Shown here: positions 23,267-32,373 of the stretch, one piece after another
Layout of the letters: each line of letters starts with the position of its first letter
How positions within the stretch are numbered: position 1 is the stretch's first letter
Assembly (NCBI RefSeq): GCF_030412965.1
Contig: NZ_JAUHJQ010000009.1
Span: 1-64,000 of the forward strand
Source of the DNA: Nocardioides oceani
GTDB taxonomy: Bacteria; Actinomycetota; Actinomycetes; Propionibacteriales; Nocardioidaceae
Direction of reading: 5' to 3'
DNA: 64,000 nucleotides
Notes under the pieces: model-generated
What the model saw: only the letters and a program-made list of their open reading frames with translations
Databases searched by the model: none
What the model was told of the DNA's origin: nothing
Position numbers and translations under genes: made by a program

Positions 23267-24445
23267 ATGGCTCGCCCCCCGCTGCCCATCGGAACATTCG
23301 GGACCATCACGACGAAGGAGGTGCGTCCCGGCGTGTATCGCGCGCGAACGCGCTTCCGCGACTTCGACGGCGTCACGCGCGAAATCAAGGGGACCGGTCG
23401 AAGCGCCGCCGCCGCAGTACGAGAACTCAAAGTCAAGATCGCCGACCGAAGCGCCCCATCCGGTGACCTCATCGGCCCCGACATGCGAATCAGCCAAGTG
23501 GCCGACATCTGGCTCTCGCTGTATCGCGCCGAACAGCGCTCCGAGGCAACTACCGCGAACGAGTACCAACGCATCATCGAAAACGTCATCAATCCAGCCA
23601 TCGGCAACATTCGCCTGCGCGAGGCAACAGCTGGGCGCCTGGAACGGCTCATCAGGTCGCAGGATTCCCACAGCCGCCGAAAGAAGACCAAGACGGTCCT
23701 CAAGATGATGTTCGACGCCGCGGTTATCGACGATGCGCTCCCGGCCAACCCGGTCTCCTCCACATCTCGGCTTCGAGGGCAGAAGAAGGACGTCCAAGCG
23801 CTCTCGGTGGAGGATCTCAATGCCGTCCGCTCTGCTGTAGACGCCTGGATGACCAAAAAGCGACCCGGTCCAAAGCCGAACCAGGACATGCCCGACATCG
23901 TTGACCTGCTGCTCGCCACGGGCTGCCGGATCGGAGAAGTGCTCGCGATCCGATGGACAGACATCGACTTGAGTGCGACCCCGCCGACGGTGTCAATCAG
24001 CGGCACGATCAAGACGGAGACGGGAAAGGGCACGTACCGGAAGCCCAAGCCGAAGTCGGACGCTTCAAAACGCACCATCGCGCTGCCGCCGTTTGCTGTC
24101 GATGTTCTGATGAGGCGGCGTATCGAGCAACGACCAAATCACTACAACGCGGTCTTCGCCACCCGTAACGGCACCTGGCACCAGGTCGGCAACATCGAGC
24201 GGCGGTGGCGCACGATCCGAGCAGACACAGGCTTCGACTGGGTGACGCCACACACGTTCCGCAAGACCGTCGCGACCTTGATCGACCGCCTGGTCGACTC
24301 GGACACCGCAGCCCGCGTCCTGGGCCACTCCTCAGATGCGATCACCAAAGAGTTCTACATCGAGAAGGACAGGACCACACCTGACGTGACGCACATCCTT
24401 CAGTCCTTCGCCGGCAAGGCCACGACGACCGCATCAGACGACTGA
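23267..24445 (+). CDS. int: Tyrosine recombinase (integrase)
   Basis: A 392-residue phage-type integrase. An arm-binding and SAM-like core-binding region (about 1-165) precedes the catalytic domain. The catalytic residues are all visible: Arg221 (TGCRIGE), His329 and Arg332 (HTFR), His354 (LGHSS) and Tyr364 (EFYIE). AGGAAGG stands six bases before the ATG. It is the gene nearest the tRNA-fMet end and most likely recombines at the tRNA 3' end. The base composition is slightly less GC-rich than the chromosomal genes to the right, which fits transfer. Confidence 0.92.
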   Translation: MARPPLPIGTFGTITTKEVRPGVYRARTRFRDFDGVTREIKGTGRSAAAAVRELKVKIADRSAPSGDLIGPDMRISQVADIWLSLYRAEQRSEATTANEYQRIIENVINPAIGNIRLREATAGRLERLIRSQDSHSRRKKTKTVLKMMFDAAVIDDALPANPVSSTSRLRGQKKDVQALSVEDLNAVRSAVDAWMTKKRPGPKPNQDMPDIVDLLLATGCRIGEVLAIRWTDIDLSATPPTVSISGTIKTETGKGTYRKPKPKSDASKRTIALPPFAVDVLMRRRIEQRPNHYNAVFATRNGTWHQVGNIERRWRTIRADTGFDWVTPHTFRKTVATLIDRLVDSDTAARVLGHSSDAITKEFYIEKDRTTPDVTHILQSFAGKATTTASDD

Positions 24446-24584
24446 CGTCCTCGGGGTGTTTCGAGCCACCAGCCCTGCATCTGCTTAGCCCCAACGCCGG
24501 CCCCAACTCGGTATCAGAGTGGGTCACCCGCGCGAAGGTTTCTGGGACATAAACGCGACATAAGGCAATGTGACTCAAGAAGCC

Positions 24585-24626
24585 AAGTGGCCCCCGATCT
24601 GCGTTTCCGCAGGTCAGGGGCCACTT
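24585..24626. terminator. Terminator between integrase and tRNA-fMet
   Basis: AAGTGGCCCC and GGGGCCACTT form a 10-bp stem, with an inner CTGCG/CGCAG pair, followed by TTCTTG on the plus strand. It lies only 5 bases from the tRNA 3' end and may end both the plus-strand integrase transcript and the minus-strand tRNA transcript. Confidence 0.7.
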
Positions 24627-24631
24627 TCTTG

Positions 24632-24705
24632 TAGCGGGGGCAGGATTTGAACCTGCGACCTCTGGGTTATGAGCCCAGCGAGCTACCGAGCTGCTCCACC
24701 CCGCG
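24632..24705 (-). tRNA. Initiator tRNA-fMet (anticodon CAT)
   Basis: Minus-strand 74-base cloverleaf without an encoded CCA. The anticodon stem GGGCTCATAACCC has the three G-C pairs typical of initiator tRNA, and the first base C1 does not pair with base 72 (U), another initiator hallmark. The T-arm GCAGGTTCAAATCCTGC and D-arm are regular. It is the probable attachment site of the element, whose integrase lies beyond the 3' end. The gene is whole, so integration restored it. Confidence 0.93.
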
Positions 24706-24755
24706 TCGGTGAACCCAACGTTACGACACGGGGTGGAGCGCCACCAAATCGGGGT

Positions 24756-27700
24756 CTACCCGGAGGCGTCCGAGGAGGGCTCGGTCGACTCCTCGGTCGA
24801 CTCCTCCGTCGGATCCTCGGTCGGCTCGTCGTCGCCACCGCCCGTGGCGGAGCCGGCCTTGCCGGAGAGCACGAGTGCCTCGGCGACGGCACCCTCGGCG
24901 GCCTCGACCTGCTCCTGGTACGTCGCCAGGTCGCCCTGCGCGAGGGCCGCCTCGGCCGCGGCGAAGGCGTCCTCGGCGTCGGCGAGCAGCTGGGCGATCC
25001 GCTCGGCGCGGGTGCCGGTCGGCGCGCCGCCCGGGTCCTCGCCGGCGTCGCCACCGTCGCCCCCGTCACCACCGTCGCCCCCGTCGCCGGGGTCGACCGA
25101 GCCCGCGTCGGCGCCGAGCAGGTCGCCGAGGGACTCGGTGAGGGTGTTGCCCACGCCGACCTCGTTGCCGTACTTGGTCAGGACGTACTGGAGGATCGGG
25201 TAGCTGGCGTCGGAGAGCTCGCGGGTCGTGTAGACCGGCTGGACGTAGAGCAGCCCGTTCTCCACCGGCAGCGTGAGCAGGTTGCCGTAGACCGGCTTCG
25301 CGCCACCCGACTGCAGCGGGAGCAGCGCCTGCCGCACGCCCTCGTCGGAGGTGAAGGCGTTGGCGACCAGGCCGGGGCCCTCGGTCTGCTCGTTCGGCAG
25401 CTGCAGCACGCGGATCCGGCCGTACTCCTCGCTCGTCGCGTCGGCGTCCACCGAGACGAAGGCCGCCAGGTTGTCCTTGTCGAACGGCACGAACGTCGAG
25501 GTCAGCGAGAAGGTCTCCTCGGCGTCGCCCGGGTTGCGCACGAACAGCCGGTAGGGCGGCTGGAGCGTGCCGCGGGTGTAGGGGTCCTCGGGCACCTCCC
25601 AGCGGTTGTTGCCCTGGTAGAAGTCGCGCGGGTCGGTGACGTGGTAGCGCGCGAACTGGTAGCGCTGGACCTTGAACAGGTCCTCGGGGTAGCGCAGGTG
25701 CTCGCGCAGCGCCTCGGGGATCTCCGAGTTCGGCGTGACCGTCCCGGGGAAGGCGTTGCTCCACGCCTCGAGGATCGGGTCCTCCTCGTCCCAGGCGTAG
25801 AGGGTGACCTCGCCGGAGTAGGCGTCGACGGTCGCCTTGACCGCGTTGCGCATGTAGTTGATCTCGTCGGTCGGGATCGCCCGCAGCGCGCCCGGTGCGT
25901 CCAGCGAGTCGTCGGTCATGGTGTCGAGCGACTCGCGCTGGGCCTGCGGGTAGCGGTCGGTCGTCGTGTAGCCGTCGAGGATCCACAGGATCCGGCCGTC
26001 GACGATCGCCGGGTAGGCGTCGGCGTCGACGGTCAACCACGGGGCGACCTTGCGGACCCGGTCGCGCGGCTCGCGGTTGTAGAGGATCTTGCTGTTCTCG
26101 TTGATGCGACCGGCCAGCAGGAAGTTCGGCTCGCCGTACTTCACGGCGTACATCAGCTGGTTGAAGAACCCACCGATCGCGACGTCGCCGTCGCCGTCGT
26201 ACGTCGTGGTCGTCGCGGCGGAGTCGTCGTCGCCGGTCGGCAGGTTGAGCTCGACGTCCTCGTCACCCTCCTCGGCCTTGCCGACGATGGAGTACTCCGG
26301 GCTCTGCTCGCCGTAGTAGACGCGCGTCTCGAAGCCGCCGGTCGCGGCGGTCAGCTCGTCCTCGGTGTCGCCCTCGGCCCACTCGATCCCGGCGTCCTCG
26401 GTCGCGGTGCCGCCGACCTGCTCCTGCTCGGAGTTGTCCTGCGGCCGGGCGTTCGCGTACGCCGCGATGATGCCGTTGCCGTGGGTGTAGACGGTGTGCA
26501 GGTTCGACCAGTTGCGGTCGCCCTCGTTGATGCCGGACTGGTCGAGCTCGCGCACGGCCAGCACGAGCGCCCGTTGCTCGTCCTCGATGGAGTAGCGGTC
26601 GACGTCGAGCACGTCGGCGACGGAGTAGTAGGCGCGGACCTGCTGCTCCTGCTCGAAGGCCGCGCGGACCAGCTGCGGGTCCACGAGCGGGACCGACGAG
26701 GTCTGCCGGTCCAGCGACGCCAGCCCGGTCGAGAGGTCGGCGCTCGCGGAGTACTCCTCCAGCTCCACGTCGGCGACGTCGTACGCCGCCCGCGTGGCGT
26801 CGATGTTGGCCTGGATGTACTCCGCCTCCTTGTCCGGGCGCGAGGGGTTGACCTGGAACTGCTGGACGATGCCGGGCCAGATCAGGCCCAGCAGCACCGC
26901 CGACAGCGCGAGCAGCGCCAGCCCCATCGAGGGCAGCAGCCAGGTGCGCCGCCACACGTTGAGGAAGAACAGCACCGCGCAGATGACGGCGATGCCCATG
27001 AGGATGTTCTTGGCCGGCAGCACCGCGTGGTCGTCGGTGTAGCTCATGCCGGTGAACAGCTCGCCGTCCTGGGTCACCAGGTCGAACCGGTCGAGGTAGT
27101 AGTCCACGCCCTTGGCCAGCACGAAGATGCCCAGCAGGACCGAGACCTGCACCTGCGCGGCGCCCGAGAGCCGGTCGTGGGAGACCTGCAGCCGGATGCC
27201 GCCGTACAGGTAGTGCACGACGGCGGCCGCGAGCAGCGCCACGACGACCACGGCCATCGTGAAGTCGACGAGGAAGTGCAACCAGGGCAGGTCGAAGACG
27301 TAGAAGCCGATGTCGCGGCCGAAGTACGGGTCCTCGTCGCCGAAGGCGTTGCCGTTGCGCCACAGCAGGTAGTTGCGCCACTCCCCCGCGCCGGACGTGC
27401 CGGCGAAGACGCCCATGACGAGCGCGACGCCGACCAGCAGCCAGGTGCGGATCGGGGTGACCGCCTCGCGGTACCGGTCCAGGCCGGTCTGCTCCGGCGA
27501 CGGCAGCCGGAAGCTCGGGCGGTGGCGGAAGGCCAGCCACATGTTGAGCCCGACGACGATCGCCATCAGGGCGCCGAAGACGAGGAACAGCCCGGCGCGG
27601 GTCCAGAACAGCGTGGTGAAGACCGAGCCGTAGCCGGCGCCGCGGAACCACAGCCGGTCGGTGTAGAGCGACGCGAACGTCGTCAGCCCGAAGAAGGCGA

Positions 27701-27803
27701 GCACGACGACGACCGCGGTGATGACCAGCGCGCGCGACCGGCGCGGCACCTCCCGCTCCGGCGGCGGGGTGTCCCGCGGGTCGTCGGCGAACAGCTCGCT
27801 CAC
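24756..27803 (-). CDS. UPF0182 family large membrane protein
   Basis: A 1015-residue integral membrane protein of the UPF0182 family (equivalent position to Rv3193c of M. tuberculosis). Seven or so membrane segments lie in the first 320 residues, followed by a large extracytoplasmic domain of about 600 residues and an acidic, Gly/Asp- and Glu/Ser-rich tail. The GTG at 27803 overlaps the stop of the upstream gene by 4 bases. The biochemical role of the family is unknown. Confidence 0.9.
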   Translation of the reverse strand: MSELFADDPRDTPPPEREVPRRSRALVITAVVVVLAFFGLTTFASLYTDRLWFRGAGYGSVFTTLFWTRAGLFLVFGALMAIVVGLNMWLAFRHRPSFRLPSPEQTGLDRYREAVTPIRTWLLVGVALVMGVFAGTSGAGEWRNYLLWRNGNAFGDEDPYFGRDIGFYVFDLPWLHFLVDFTMAVVVVALLAAAVVHYLYGGIRLQVSHDRLSGAAQVQVSVLLGIFVLAKGVDYYLDRFDLVTQDGELFTGMSYTDDHAVLPAKNILMGIAVICAVLFFLNVWRRTWLLPSMGLALLALSAVLLGLIWPGIVQQFQVNPSRPDKEAEYIQANIDATRAAYDVADVELEEYSASADLSTGLASLDRQTSSVPLVDPQLVRAAFEQEQQVRAYYSVADVLDVDRYSIEDEQRALVLAVRELDQSGINEGDRNWSNLHTVYTHGNGIIAAYANARPQDNSEQEQVGGTATEDAGIEWAEGDTEDELTAATGGFETRVYYGEQSPEYSIVGKAEEGDEDVELNLPTGDDDSAATTTTYDGDGDVAIGGFFNQLMYAVKYGEPNFLLAGRINENSKILYNREPRDRVRKVAPWLTVDADAYPAIVDGRILWILDGYTTTDRYPQAQRESLDTMTDDSLDAPGALRAIPTDEINYMRNAVKATVDAYSGEVTLYAWDEEDPILEAWSNAFPGTVTPNSEIPEALREHLRYPEDLFKVQRYQFARYHVTDPRDFYQGNNRWEVPEDPYTRGTLQPPYRLFVRNPGDAEETFSLTSTFVPFDKDNLAAFVSVDADATSEEYGRIRVLQLPNEQTEGPGLVANAFTSDEGVRQALLPLQSGGAKPVYGNLLTLPVENGLLYVQPVYTTRELSDASYPILQYVLTKYGNEVGVGNTLTESLGDLLGADAGSVDPGDGGDGGDGGDGGDAGEDPGGAPTGTRAERIAQLLADAEDAFAAAEAALAQGDLATYQEQVEAAEGAVAEALVLSGKAGSATGGGDDEPTEDPTEESTEESTEPSSDASG

Positions 27804-28483
27804 GCCGTGCCTCCCGGCTGCTCGGTCCGGTCGGCGGTCGTCTCGGTCATTCCCTCGTCCTCCTCCAGCGTGGCCCGCAGCAGTGCGAGCAGGCCGGGCA
27901 CCAGGTCGGCGCCCCCGACGACCGACTGGTCGTCGTCGTGCGCGCGCAGCCTCAGCGCGCAGTACGTCGATCCGTCGCGGGTCGCCCCCGCGACGATGCG
28001 GACCTCCTGCCGGTCCGGGTGCTCGCGCGCGAACGCCTCGGCCTCGGCGGGGTCCTCCGGCACGGCGGTGTCCGCGCCGGGCGGCAGCACCAGCCGCTCG
28101 ACCACCGCGGCGCAGCCGGCCACGCCGGCGGGCCACAGGATCGTCTCCAGCACCTGCTCCAGCGGTACGTCGGGGGGCAGCTGGTCCTGCTCGACGGCGG
28201 TCAGCGACCCCTGCTCCGAGGACGCGTCGAGACCCATCTGCGCCGCGAGGACGGGTTCCTGGCGCACCAGCGCTGCGGTGTCGACCAGCGCGTAGAGCCG
28301 GGCGGGCTGGTCCCAGCCCTCGCCGGCGAGGTGGCCCTCGATCTCGAGGACGGCCGACGCCAGCGCCGGGTCGACGTCGAGGTCGTCGAGCAGGCCGTCC
28401 TTCTCCTCCTCGCCCGCGGGCCGGTCCGGGTCCTGGGGCAGGTCGTCCTGGTGCGGGTCGGGGTTCGGGGTCAGGTCGCTCAC
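27800..28483 (-). CDS. PPA1357-type hypothetical protein
   Basis: A 227-residue acidic cytoplasmic protein of a family seen next to UPF0182 genes in Propionibacteriales (PPA1357-like). It contains the conserved central part ARLYALVDTAALVRQEP and a region of paired acidic residues at both ends. No signal peptide or membrane segment. The GTG at 28483 follows the PDZ protease stop by one base, and the end overlaps the UPF0182 start (GTGA), so the three genes form one operon. Confidence 0.8.
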   Translation of the reverse strand: MSDLTPNPDPHQDDLPQDPDRPAGEEEKDGLLDDLDVDPALASAVLEIEGHLAGEGWDQPARLYALVDTAALVRQEPVLAAQMGLDASSEQGSLTAVEQDQLPPDVPLEQVLETILWPAGVAGCAAVVERLVLPPGADTAVPEDPAEAEAFAREHPDRQEVRIVAGATRDGSTYCALRLRAHDDDQSVVGGADLVPGLLALLRATLEEDEGMTETTADRTEQPGGTA

Positions 28484-28484
28484 G

Positions 28485-29531
28485 TCAGTCCTCGCAGCTC
28501 GGCAACGTCGTCGTGTCGGGGTCCCGCACCCACGCGTCGATCGCCTCGACGGCGTCGTGCATGGTGTCGGCGCGGACCAGCCGCATGTCCTCGTTCGGGG
28601 CGCCCAGGGCGTCCGCGCAGTTGTCCGGCGGGACCAGGAAGAGCGCCGCGCCGGCGTCGCGGGCACCGACGATCTTCTGCTGGATCCCGCCGATCGGGCC
28701 GACGTTGCCCTCGGGGTCGATGGTCCCGGTGCCGGCGACGATCGCGTCGCCGGTCAGCGACCCCTCGGTGAGGGTGTCGTAGATGCCCAGGCTGAACATC
28801 AGGCCCGCGCTCGGCCCGCCGATGGCCTCGTCCACGTTGACCGAGACCTCGAAGGGGAAGGTGTAGCCCGTGCCGAGCCGCACCCCCACCTGCGGTTCGC
28901 CGTCGACCAGCTCGGGCACCACCTCGACGGTGCGCTCCTCTCCCTTGCGCAGCACGCGGAAGGTCACCGGCTCGCCGGCCGGGGCGCCCTGCACGGCGTC
29001 GACGAGGTCCTGCGGCTCCTCGATCGCGGTGCCGTCGGCCTCGAGGAACACGTCCCGCGCCTGCAACCGCCCCTCGGCCGGTGTGCCCTCGCTGACGAGC
29101 AGCACCTCGACGGCCGGCTCCACGTCGTACCCCAGCTCGGTCAGCGCGACCGCCGTGGCGGCGTCCTGCGAGGTGACCATGTCGACCGCACCCTCCTCGC
29201 GGTTCTGCTGGTCGGTCGTGCCCTCCTCGTAGACCGCGTCGTAGGGGTAGACCGCGGCCTCGTCGCTCAGCCAGTCCTGGACCACCTCGAACAGCGACAC
29301 GTCGGCGTCGGGGCGCGAGACGAAGACCGTGGTCATCCGCAGCTGCCCGCCGTCACGGTAGGTCTGCTCGCCGTCGATCTCGACGATCTCGCGGCCGCCG
29401 TCCTCACCGAGGACGTCGACGGTCAGGCCGGGCTCGTAGGTGACGTACGGCAGGGGCACGCGGGCGGCGGCGACGAGCAGCGCGACCACGAGCGGCACCG
29501 CCAGGAGGGCGGCGAGCGTGCGCTGCGTCAT
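28485..29531 (-). CDS. PDZ-containing Lon-like membrane protease
   Basis: A 348-residue protein (YlbL type; position of Rv3194c). It has one N-terminal membrane helix (about 5-24), a PDZ domain (about 125-205) and a C-terminal Lon-type S16 protease domain. The catalytic dyad is visible: Ser in GGPSAGL (about 240) and Lys in GGIQQK (about 286). It works outside the membrane. It leads the minus-strand operon with the PPA1357-like and UPF0182 genes. Confidence 0.9.
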   Translation of the reverse strand: MTQRTLAALLAVPLVVALLVAAARVPLPYVTYEPGLTVDVLGEDGGREIVEIDGEQTYRDGGQLRMTTVFVSRPDADVSLFEVVQDWLSDEAAVYPYDAVYEEGTTDQQNREEGAVDMVTSQDAATAVALTELGYDVEPAVEVLLVSEGTPAEGRLQARDVFLEADGTAIEEPQDLVDAVQGAPAGEPVTFRVLRKGEERTVEVVPELVDGEPQVGVRLGTGYTFPFEVSVNVDEAIGGPSAGLMFSLGIYDTLTEGSLTGDAIVAGTGTIDPEGNVGPIGGIQQKIVGARDAGAALFLVPPDNCADALGAPNEDMRLVRADTMHDAVEAIDAWVRDPDTTTLPSCED

Positions 29532-29585
29532 GGCGCCACCTTCTCATCCGGCGGAAACCGGCACCGGTCCAGCCCGCGGCGGCGG

Positions 29586-29813
29586 TCAGGAGGCGCGGCG
29601 CGAGGGACGCACCGCGACGCCGGTGCTGCGGTCGGGCTGGTGCGGACGAGCGGCGTACGCCGGCCGGTCGCCGCGCTCGATGGCGGCACCCATCCGGCGG
29701 ACGGCGACCTCGCGGTCGACCTCGCCGCGACCCTCCCGGCCCAGCCAGGACACCCACGCCATCGCCACGACCGTCACCACGGCGGGCGGCACCAGCCACA
29801 GCAGGATCTCCAC
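29586..29813 (-). CDS. Small single-pass membrane protein
   Basis: A 75-residue protein: one N-terminal membrane helix (about 3-24, ILLWLVPPAVVTVVAMAW) followed by a basic, Arg-rich cytoplasmic tail. GTG 29813 is the likely start; the ribosome site is weak. Between MoaE and the protease; no function recognised. Confidence 0.6.
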   Translation of the reverse strand: MEILLWLVPPAVVTVVAMAWVSWLGREGRGEVDREVAVRRMGAAIERGDRPAYAARPHQPDRSTGVAVRPSRRAS

Positions 29814-29887
29814 GGGTGGCAGCGTAGGCAGCCGCCTGGCCGATCGCGCGGTGCCACGCCCATCGACCCGCTCCGCCCCTCGGCCCG

Positions 29888-30316
29888 CTACGGCGAGCCG
29901 ACCCACTCCTCGGTGCCGTCGCCGAAGCGCTGGTGCTTCCAGATCGGCACCTCCGCCTTGAGGGTGTCGATCAGCGCGCGCGAGGCCTCGAAGGCGGCGC
30001 CGCGGTGGGAGGAGACGGTGGCGACGACGACCGCGGCGTCGCCGATGCCGAGGGTGCCGACCCGGTGCACCGCGGCGACGCCGTGCACGTCGTGCTCGGC
30101 GGCCACCTGCTCGCACACCGCGGTGAGCCGCTCGAGCGCGGTCGGGTGCGCGGAGTAGTCCAGACCGGTGACGCCCTTGCCGCCGTCGTGGTCGCGGACC
30201 CTGCCGACGAACAGCACCAGTCCGCCGGAGGCGTCGTCGTCGAGGGACCGCAGCACCTCGTCGACGTCGAGCGGCGTCTCGCGCAGGCCGACGAGCCGGA
30301 CAGCCGGATGGGTCAT
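29888..30316 (-). CDS. moaE: Molybdopterin synthase catalytic subunit
   Basis: A 142-residue MoaE protein. It transfers sulfur from thiocarboxylated MoaD to cyclic pyranopterin monophosphate to form molybdopterin. Conserved motifs are GRVRDHDGGK, LDYSAHP, HRVGTLGIGD and the end KAEVPIWKHQ with the active-site Lys. ATG 30316 faces the divergent metalloprotease gene across a 42-base gap. No MoaD gene is nearby. Confidence 0.9.
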   Translation of the reverse strand: MTHPAVRLVGLRETPLDVDEVLRSLDDDASGGLVLFVGRVRDHDGGKGVTGLDYSAHPTALERLTAVCEQVAAEHDVHGVAAVHRVGTLGIGDAAVVVATVSSHRGAAFEASRALIDTLKAEVPIWKHQRFGDGTEEWVGSP

Positions 30317-30358
30317 GGGGCCGACCCTAGCCCTGGGCGCGCCGCGTACCTTGGGACC

Positions 30359-31759
30359 ATGACGAACAACCCGTCGGACGGTCCCGACGACGGCCAGGAG
30401 CCGGGCGAGGAGCCCGGCCGGAACCCCGGCCAGAACCCGTTCCAGGGCACGCCCTTCGAGGCGTTCTTCTCCGGTGGCGCCGGGGGCTTCCCCGGCGGGT
30501 TCCCCGGTGGGTTCCCCGGTGGCCTGCCGGGCGGGATGCCGGACCTCTCCCAGCTCTTCGGCCAGATCCAGGCGATGATGCAGCCCTACGACGGGCCGCT
30601 GAACTGGGACCTCGCGCTCGACACCGCCCGCAAGGCCGTGCCCCAGCCCGACCCGACGCCCACCCAGCGGCAGAAGGACGCCGTCGCCGACGCGCTGCGC
30701 CTGGCCGACCACTGGCTCGACGAGACCACCACCTTCCCCTCGGGCGTCACCTCGACGGCCGCCTGGAGCCGCGCGGAGTGGGTGGTCGGCACCGCCGACG
30801 TGTGGAAGGTGCTGGTCGCGCCCGTCGCCGAGCAGTCCACCTCGGGCCTCGCCGACGCGCTGCCGCCGGAGGCCAAGGCGCAGGCCGGCCCCATCCTCGG
30901 CATCCTCGGCAAGGCGATGGGCGCGATGCTCGCCAGCCAGGTCGGCTCCGCCCTCGGCGCGCTCGCCGGCGAGGTGCTCAGCGTCTCCGACGTCGGCGTC
31001 CCGCTGGCCCAGCCCGGCCGCGCCGCCCTGCTGCCGGCCAACGTCGCGGCGTTCGCCGAGGGCCTCGACGTCACCGAGGACGACGTGCTGCTCTACCTCG
31101 CCTTGCGCGAGGCCGCCCACCAGCGCCTCTTCGCCCACGTCCCGTGGTTGCGCGAGCACGTCATCGCCGCGGTCACCGACTTCGCCCGCGGCGTCGAGAT
31201 CAACGCCGAGGCGATCCAGGCCCGCATCGAGGAGCAGATGCGCGGCGTCGACCCGACCAACCCGGAGTCGATGCAGCAGCTGCTCGAGGGCGGCCTGTTC
31301 GAGATGCCGAGGTCGCCGCGGCAGGAGGCCGCGCTCCAGCGGCTCGAGACGGCGCTCGCGCTGGTCGAGGGCTGGGTCGACGAGGTCGTGGGCCAGGCCA
31401 CCGCCGAGCGGATGCCGGCCGCCGCCAAGATGCAGGAGGCGGTACGCCGCCGCCGCGCCGCCGGCGGGCCCGCCGAGCAGACCTTCGCCTCGCTCGTGGG
31501 CCTCGAGCTGCGGCCGCGCCGCCTGCGCGACGCCTCCACCCTGTGGGGCTCGTTGCGCACCCGCCAGGGCGTCGAGGGCCGCGACGGCGTGTGGATGCAC
31601 CCCGACCTGCTGCCGACCGCGGCCGACCTCGACGACCCGCTCGGCTTCCGCGAGGACGCCTCGGCGCCGGCCTCGCTGAGCGAGGAGGACTTCGACGCCG
31701 AGCTGCGCAAGCTGCTCGAGCCCGGGTCCCCCGACTCCCCCGGCGCCACCGAGGAGTGA
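30359..31759 (+). CDS. DUF2342 zinc-dependent metalloprotease-like protein
   Basis: A 466-residue cytoplasmic protein of the DUF2342 family (position of Rv3195). A Gly/Phe/Pro-rich repeat (GGFPGG units, about 40-60) precedes the conserved body with ALREAAHQRLFAHVPWL (about 243-259), a variant of the family's metal-binding helix. ATG 30359. Its stop overlaps the GTG of the Nudix gene (GTGA). The physiological substrate is unknown. Confidence 0.85.
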   Translation: MTNNPSDGPDDGQEPGEEPGRNPGQNPFQGTPFEAFFSGGAGGFPGGFPGGFPGGLPGGMPDLSQLFGQIQAMMQPYDGPLNWDLALDTARKAVPQPDPTPTQRQKDAVADALRLADHWLDETTTFPSGVTSTAAWSRAEWVVGTADVWKVLVAPVAEQSTSGLADALPPEAKAQAGPILGILGKAMGAMLASQVGSALGALAGEVLSVSDVGVPLAQPGRAALLPANVAAFAEGLDVTEDDVLLYLALREAAHQRLFAHVPWLREHVIAAVTDFARGVEINAEAIQARIEEQMRGVDPTNPESMQQLLEGGLFEMPRSPRQEAALQRLETALALVEGWVDEVVGQATAERMPAAAKMQEAVRRRRAAGGPAEQTFASLVGLELRPRRLRDASTLWGSLRTRQGVEGRDGVWMHPDLLPTAADLDDPLGFREDASAPASLSEEDFDAELRKLLEPGSPDSPGATEE

Positions 31760-32373
31760 GCCTCCACGCCGACGCGCTCGCGCTGCTCGAGGGCTGGTCG
31801 GCGCCGGGCGCGGAGCAGGAGGCGCTGCGCGAGCGGTACGCCGCCCACCTCCGCGCCCACCCCGACGGGCTCCAGCGCGGCTGCCGTCCCGACCACGTCA
31901 CCGCCAGCACGCTGGTCGTCGACGCCACCGGCACGCAGGTGCTGCTGACCCTGCACGCCAAGGCGCGGGAGTGGTTCCAGCTCGGCGGGCACTGCGAGCC
32001 GGGCGACGCCACGCTGGCCGGCGCCGCGCTGCGGGAGGCCACCGAGGAGTCGGGGATCGCCGGGCTCGCGGTCGACCCGCAGCCGGTGCACCTCTCCGAG
32101 CACGCCGTGCCGTTCTGCGGGGGGCCGTTGCCCGACGGACGTCCCGTGCACCACCTGGACGTCCGCTTCGTCGCGGTCGCGCCGGCGGAGGCGGCGTACG
32201 CCGTGAGCGAGGAGTCGGTCGACGTGCGCTGGTGGCCGGTCGACGTGCTGCCGAACCCCGAGCTCGCCGAGCTGGTCGAGCTGTCGCGGGCCCGGCTCGC
32301 GGCTCAGTCGACCTCGTCCTGCATCGAGGACGGCGGGTCGACCCGCGCGGCGGCGGACCAGCCCAGCAGGTAG
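31756..32373 (+). CDS. Nudix hydrolase
   Basis: A 205-residue Nudix protein. The Nudix box reads GHCEPGD followed by REATEESGI; Asp replaces the first Glu of the usual motif, while the metal-binding REATEES Glu residues are intact. It hydrolyses a nucleoside diphosphate linked to an unknown group. It starts within the preceding stop (GTGA) and its 3' end overlaps the convergent metallopeptidase gene by 70 bases. Confidence 0.85.
   Translation: MSLHADALALLEGWSAPGAEQEALRERYAAHLRAHPDGLQRGCRPDHVTASTLVVDATGTQVLLTLHAKAREWFQLGGHCEPGDATLAGAALREATEESGIAGLAVDPQPVHLSEHAVPFCGGPLPDGRPVHHLDVRFVAVAPAEAAYAVSEESVDVRWWPVDVLPNPELAELVELSRARLAAQSTSSCIEDGGSTRAAADQPSR

Larger units (their letters stand above)
1..24632. 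mobile_element. One end of an integrated element carrying a Tad apparatus, inserted at tRNA-fMet
   Basis: The right boundary is inferred from a tyrosine recombinase gene whose 3' end is 186 bases from the 3' end of a minus-strand initiator tRNA, a usual integrase attachment arrangement. An excisionase-like gene precedes the integrase. Genes to the left are accessory (Tad operon, XRE regulators, small proteins, decayed genes) and share repeated promoter-like motifs, while genes to the right follow the conserved actinobacterial whiB7-uvrD2-adnAB order. No second copy of the tRNA 3' end was found in the window, so the left end lies outside it or is hidden behind the IS3 remnant. No relaxase, FtsK/TraB pump or plasmid-type Rep is visible, so mobility class is unknown. 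Confidence 0.75.

Noticed and set aside
24669..28295. A plus-strand open frame of about 1200 codons over the UPF0182 gene
   Set aside because: It runs through the tRNA and the opposite strand of a conserved gene; the sequence is low-complexity shadow.
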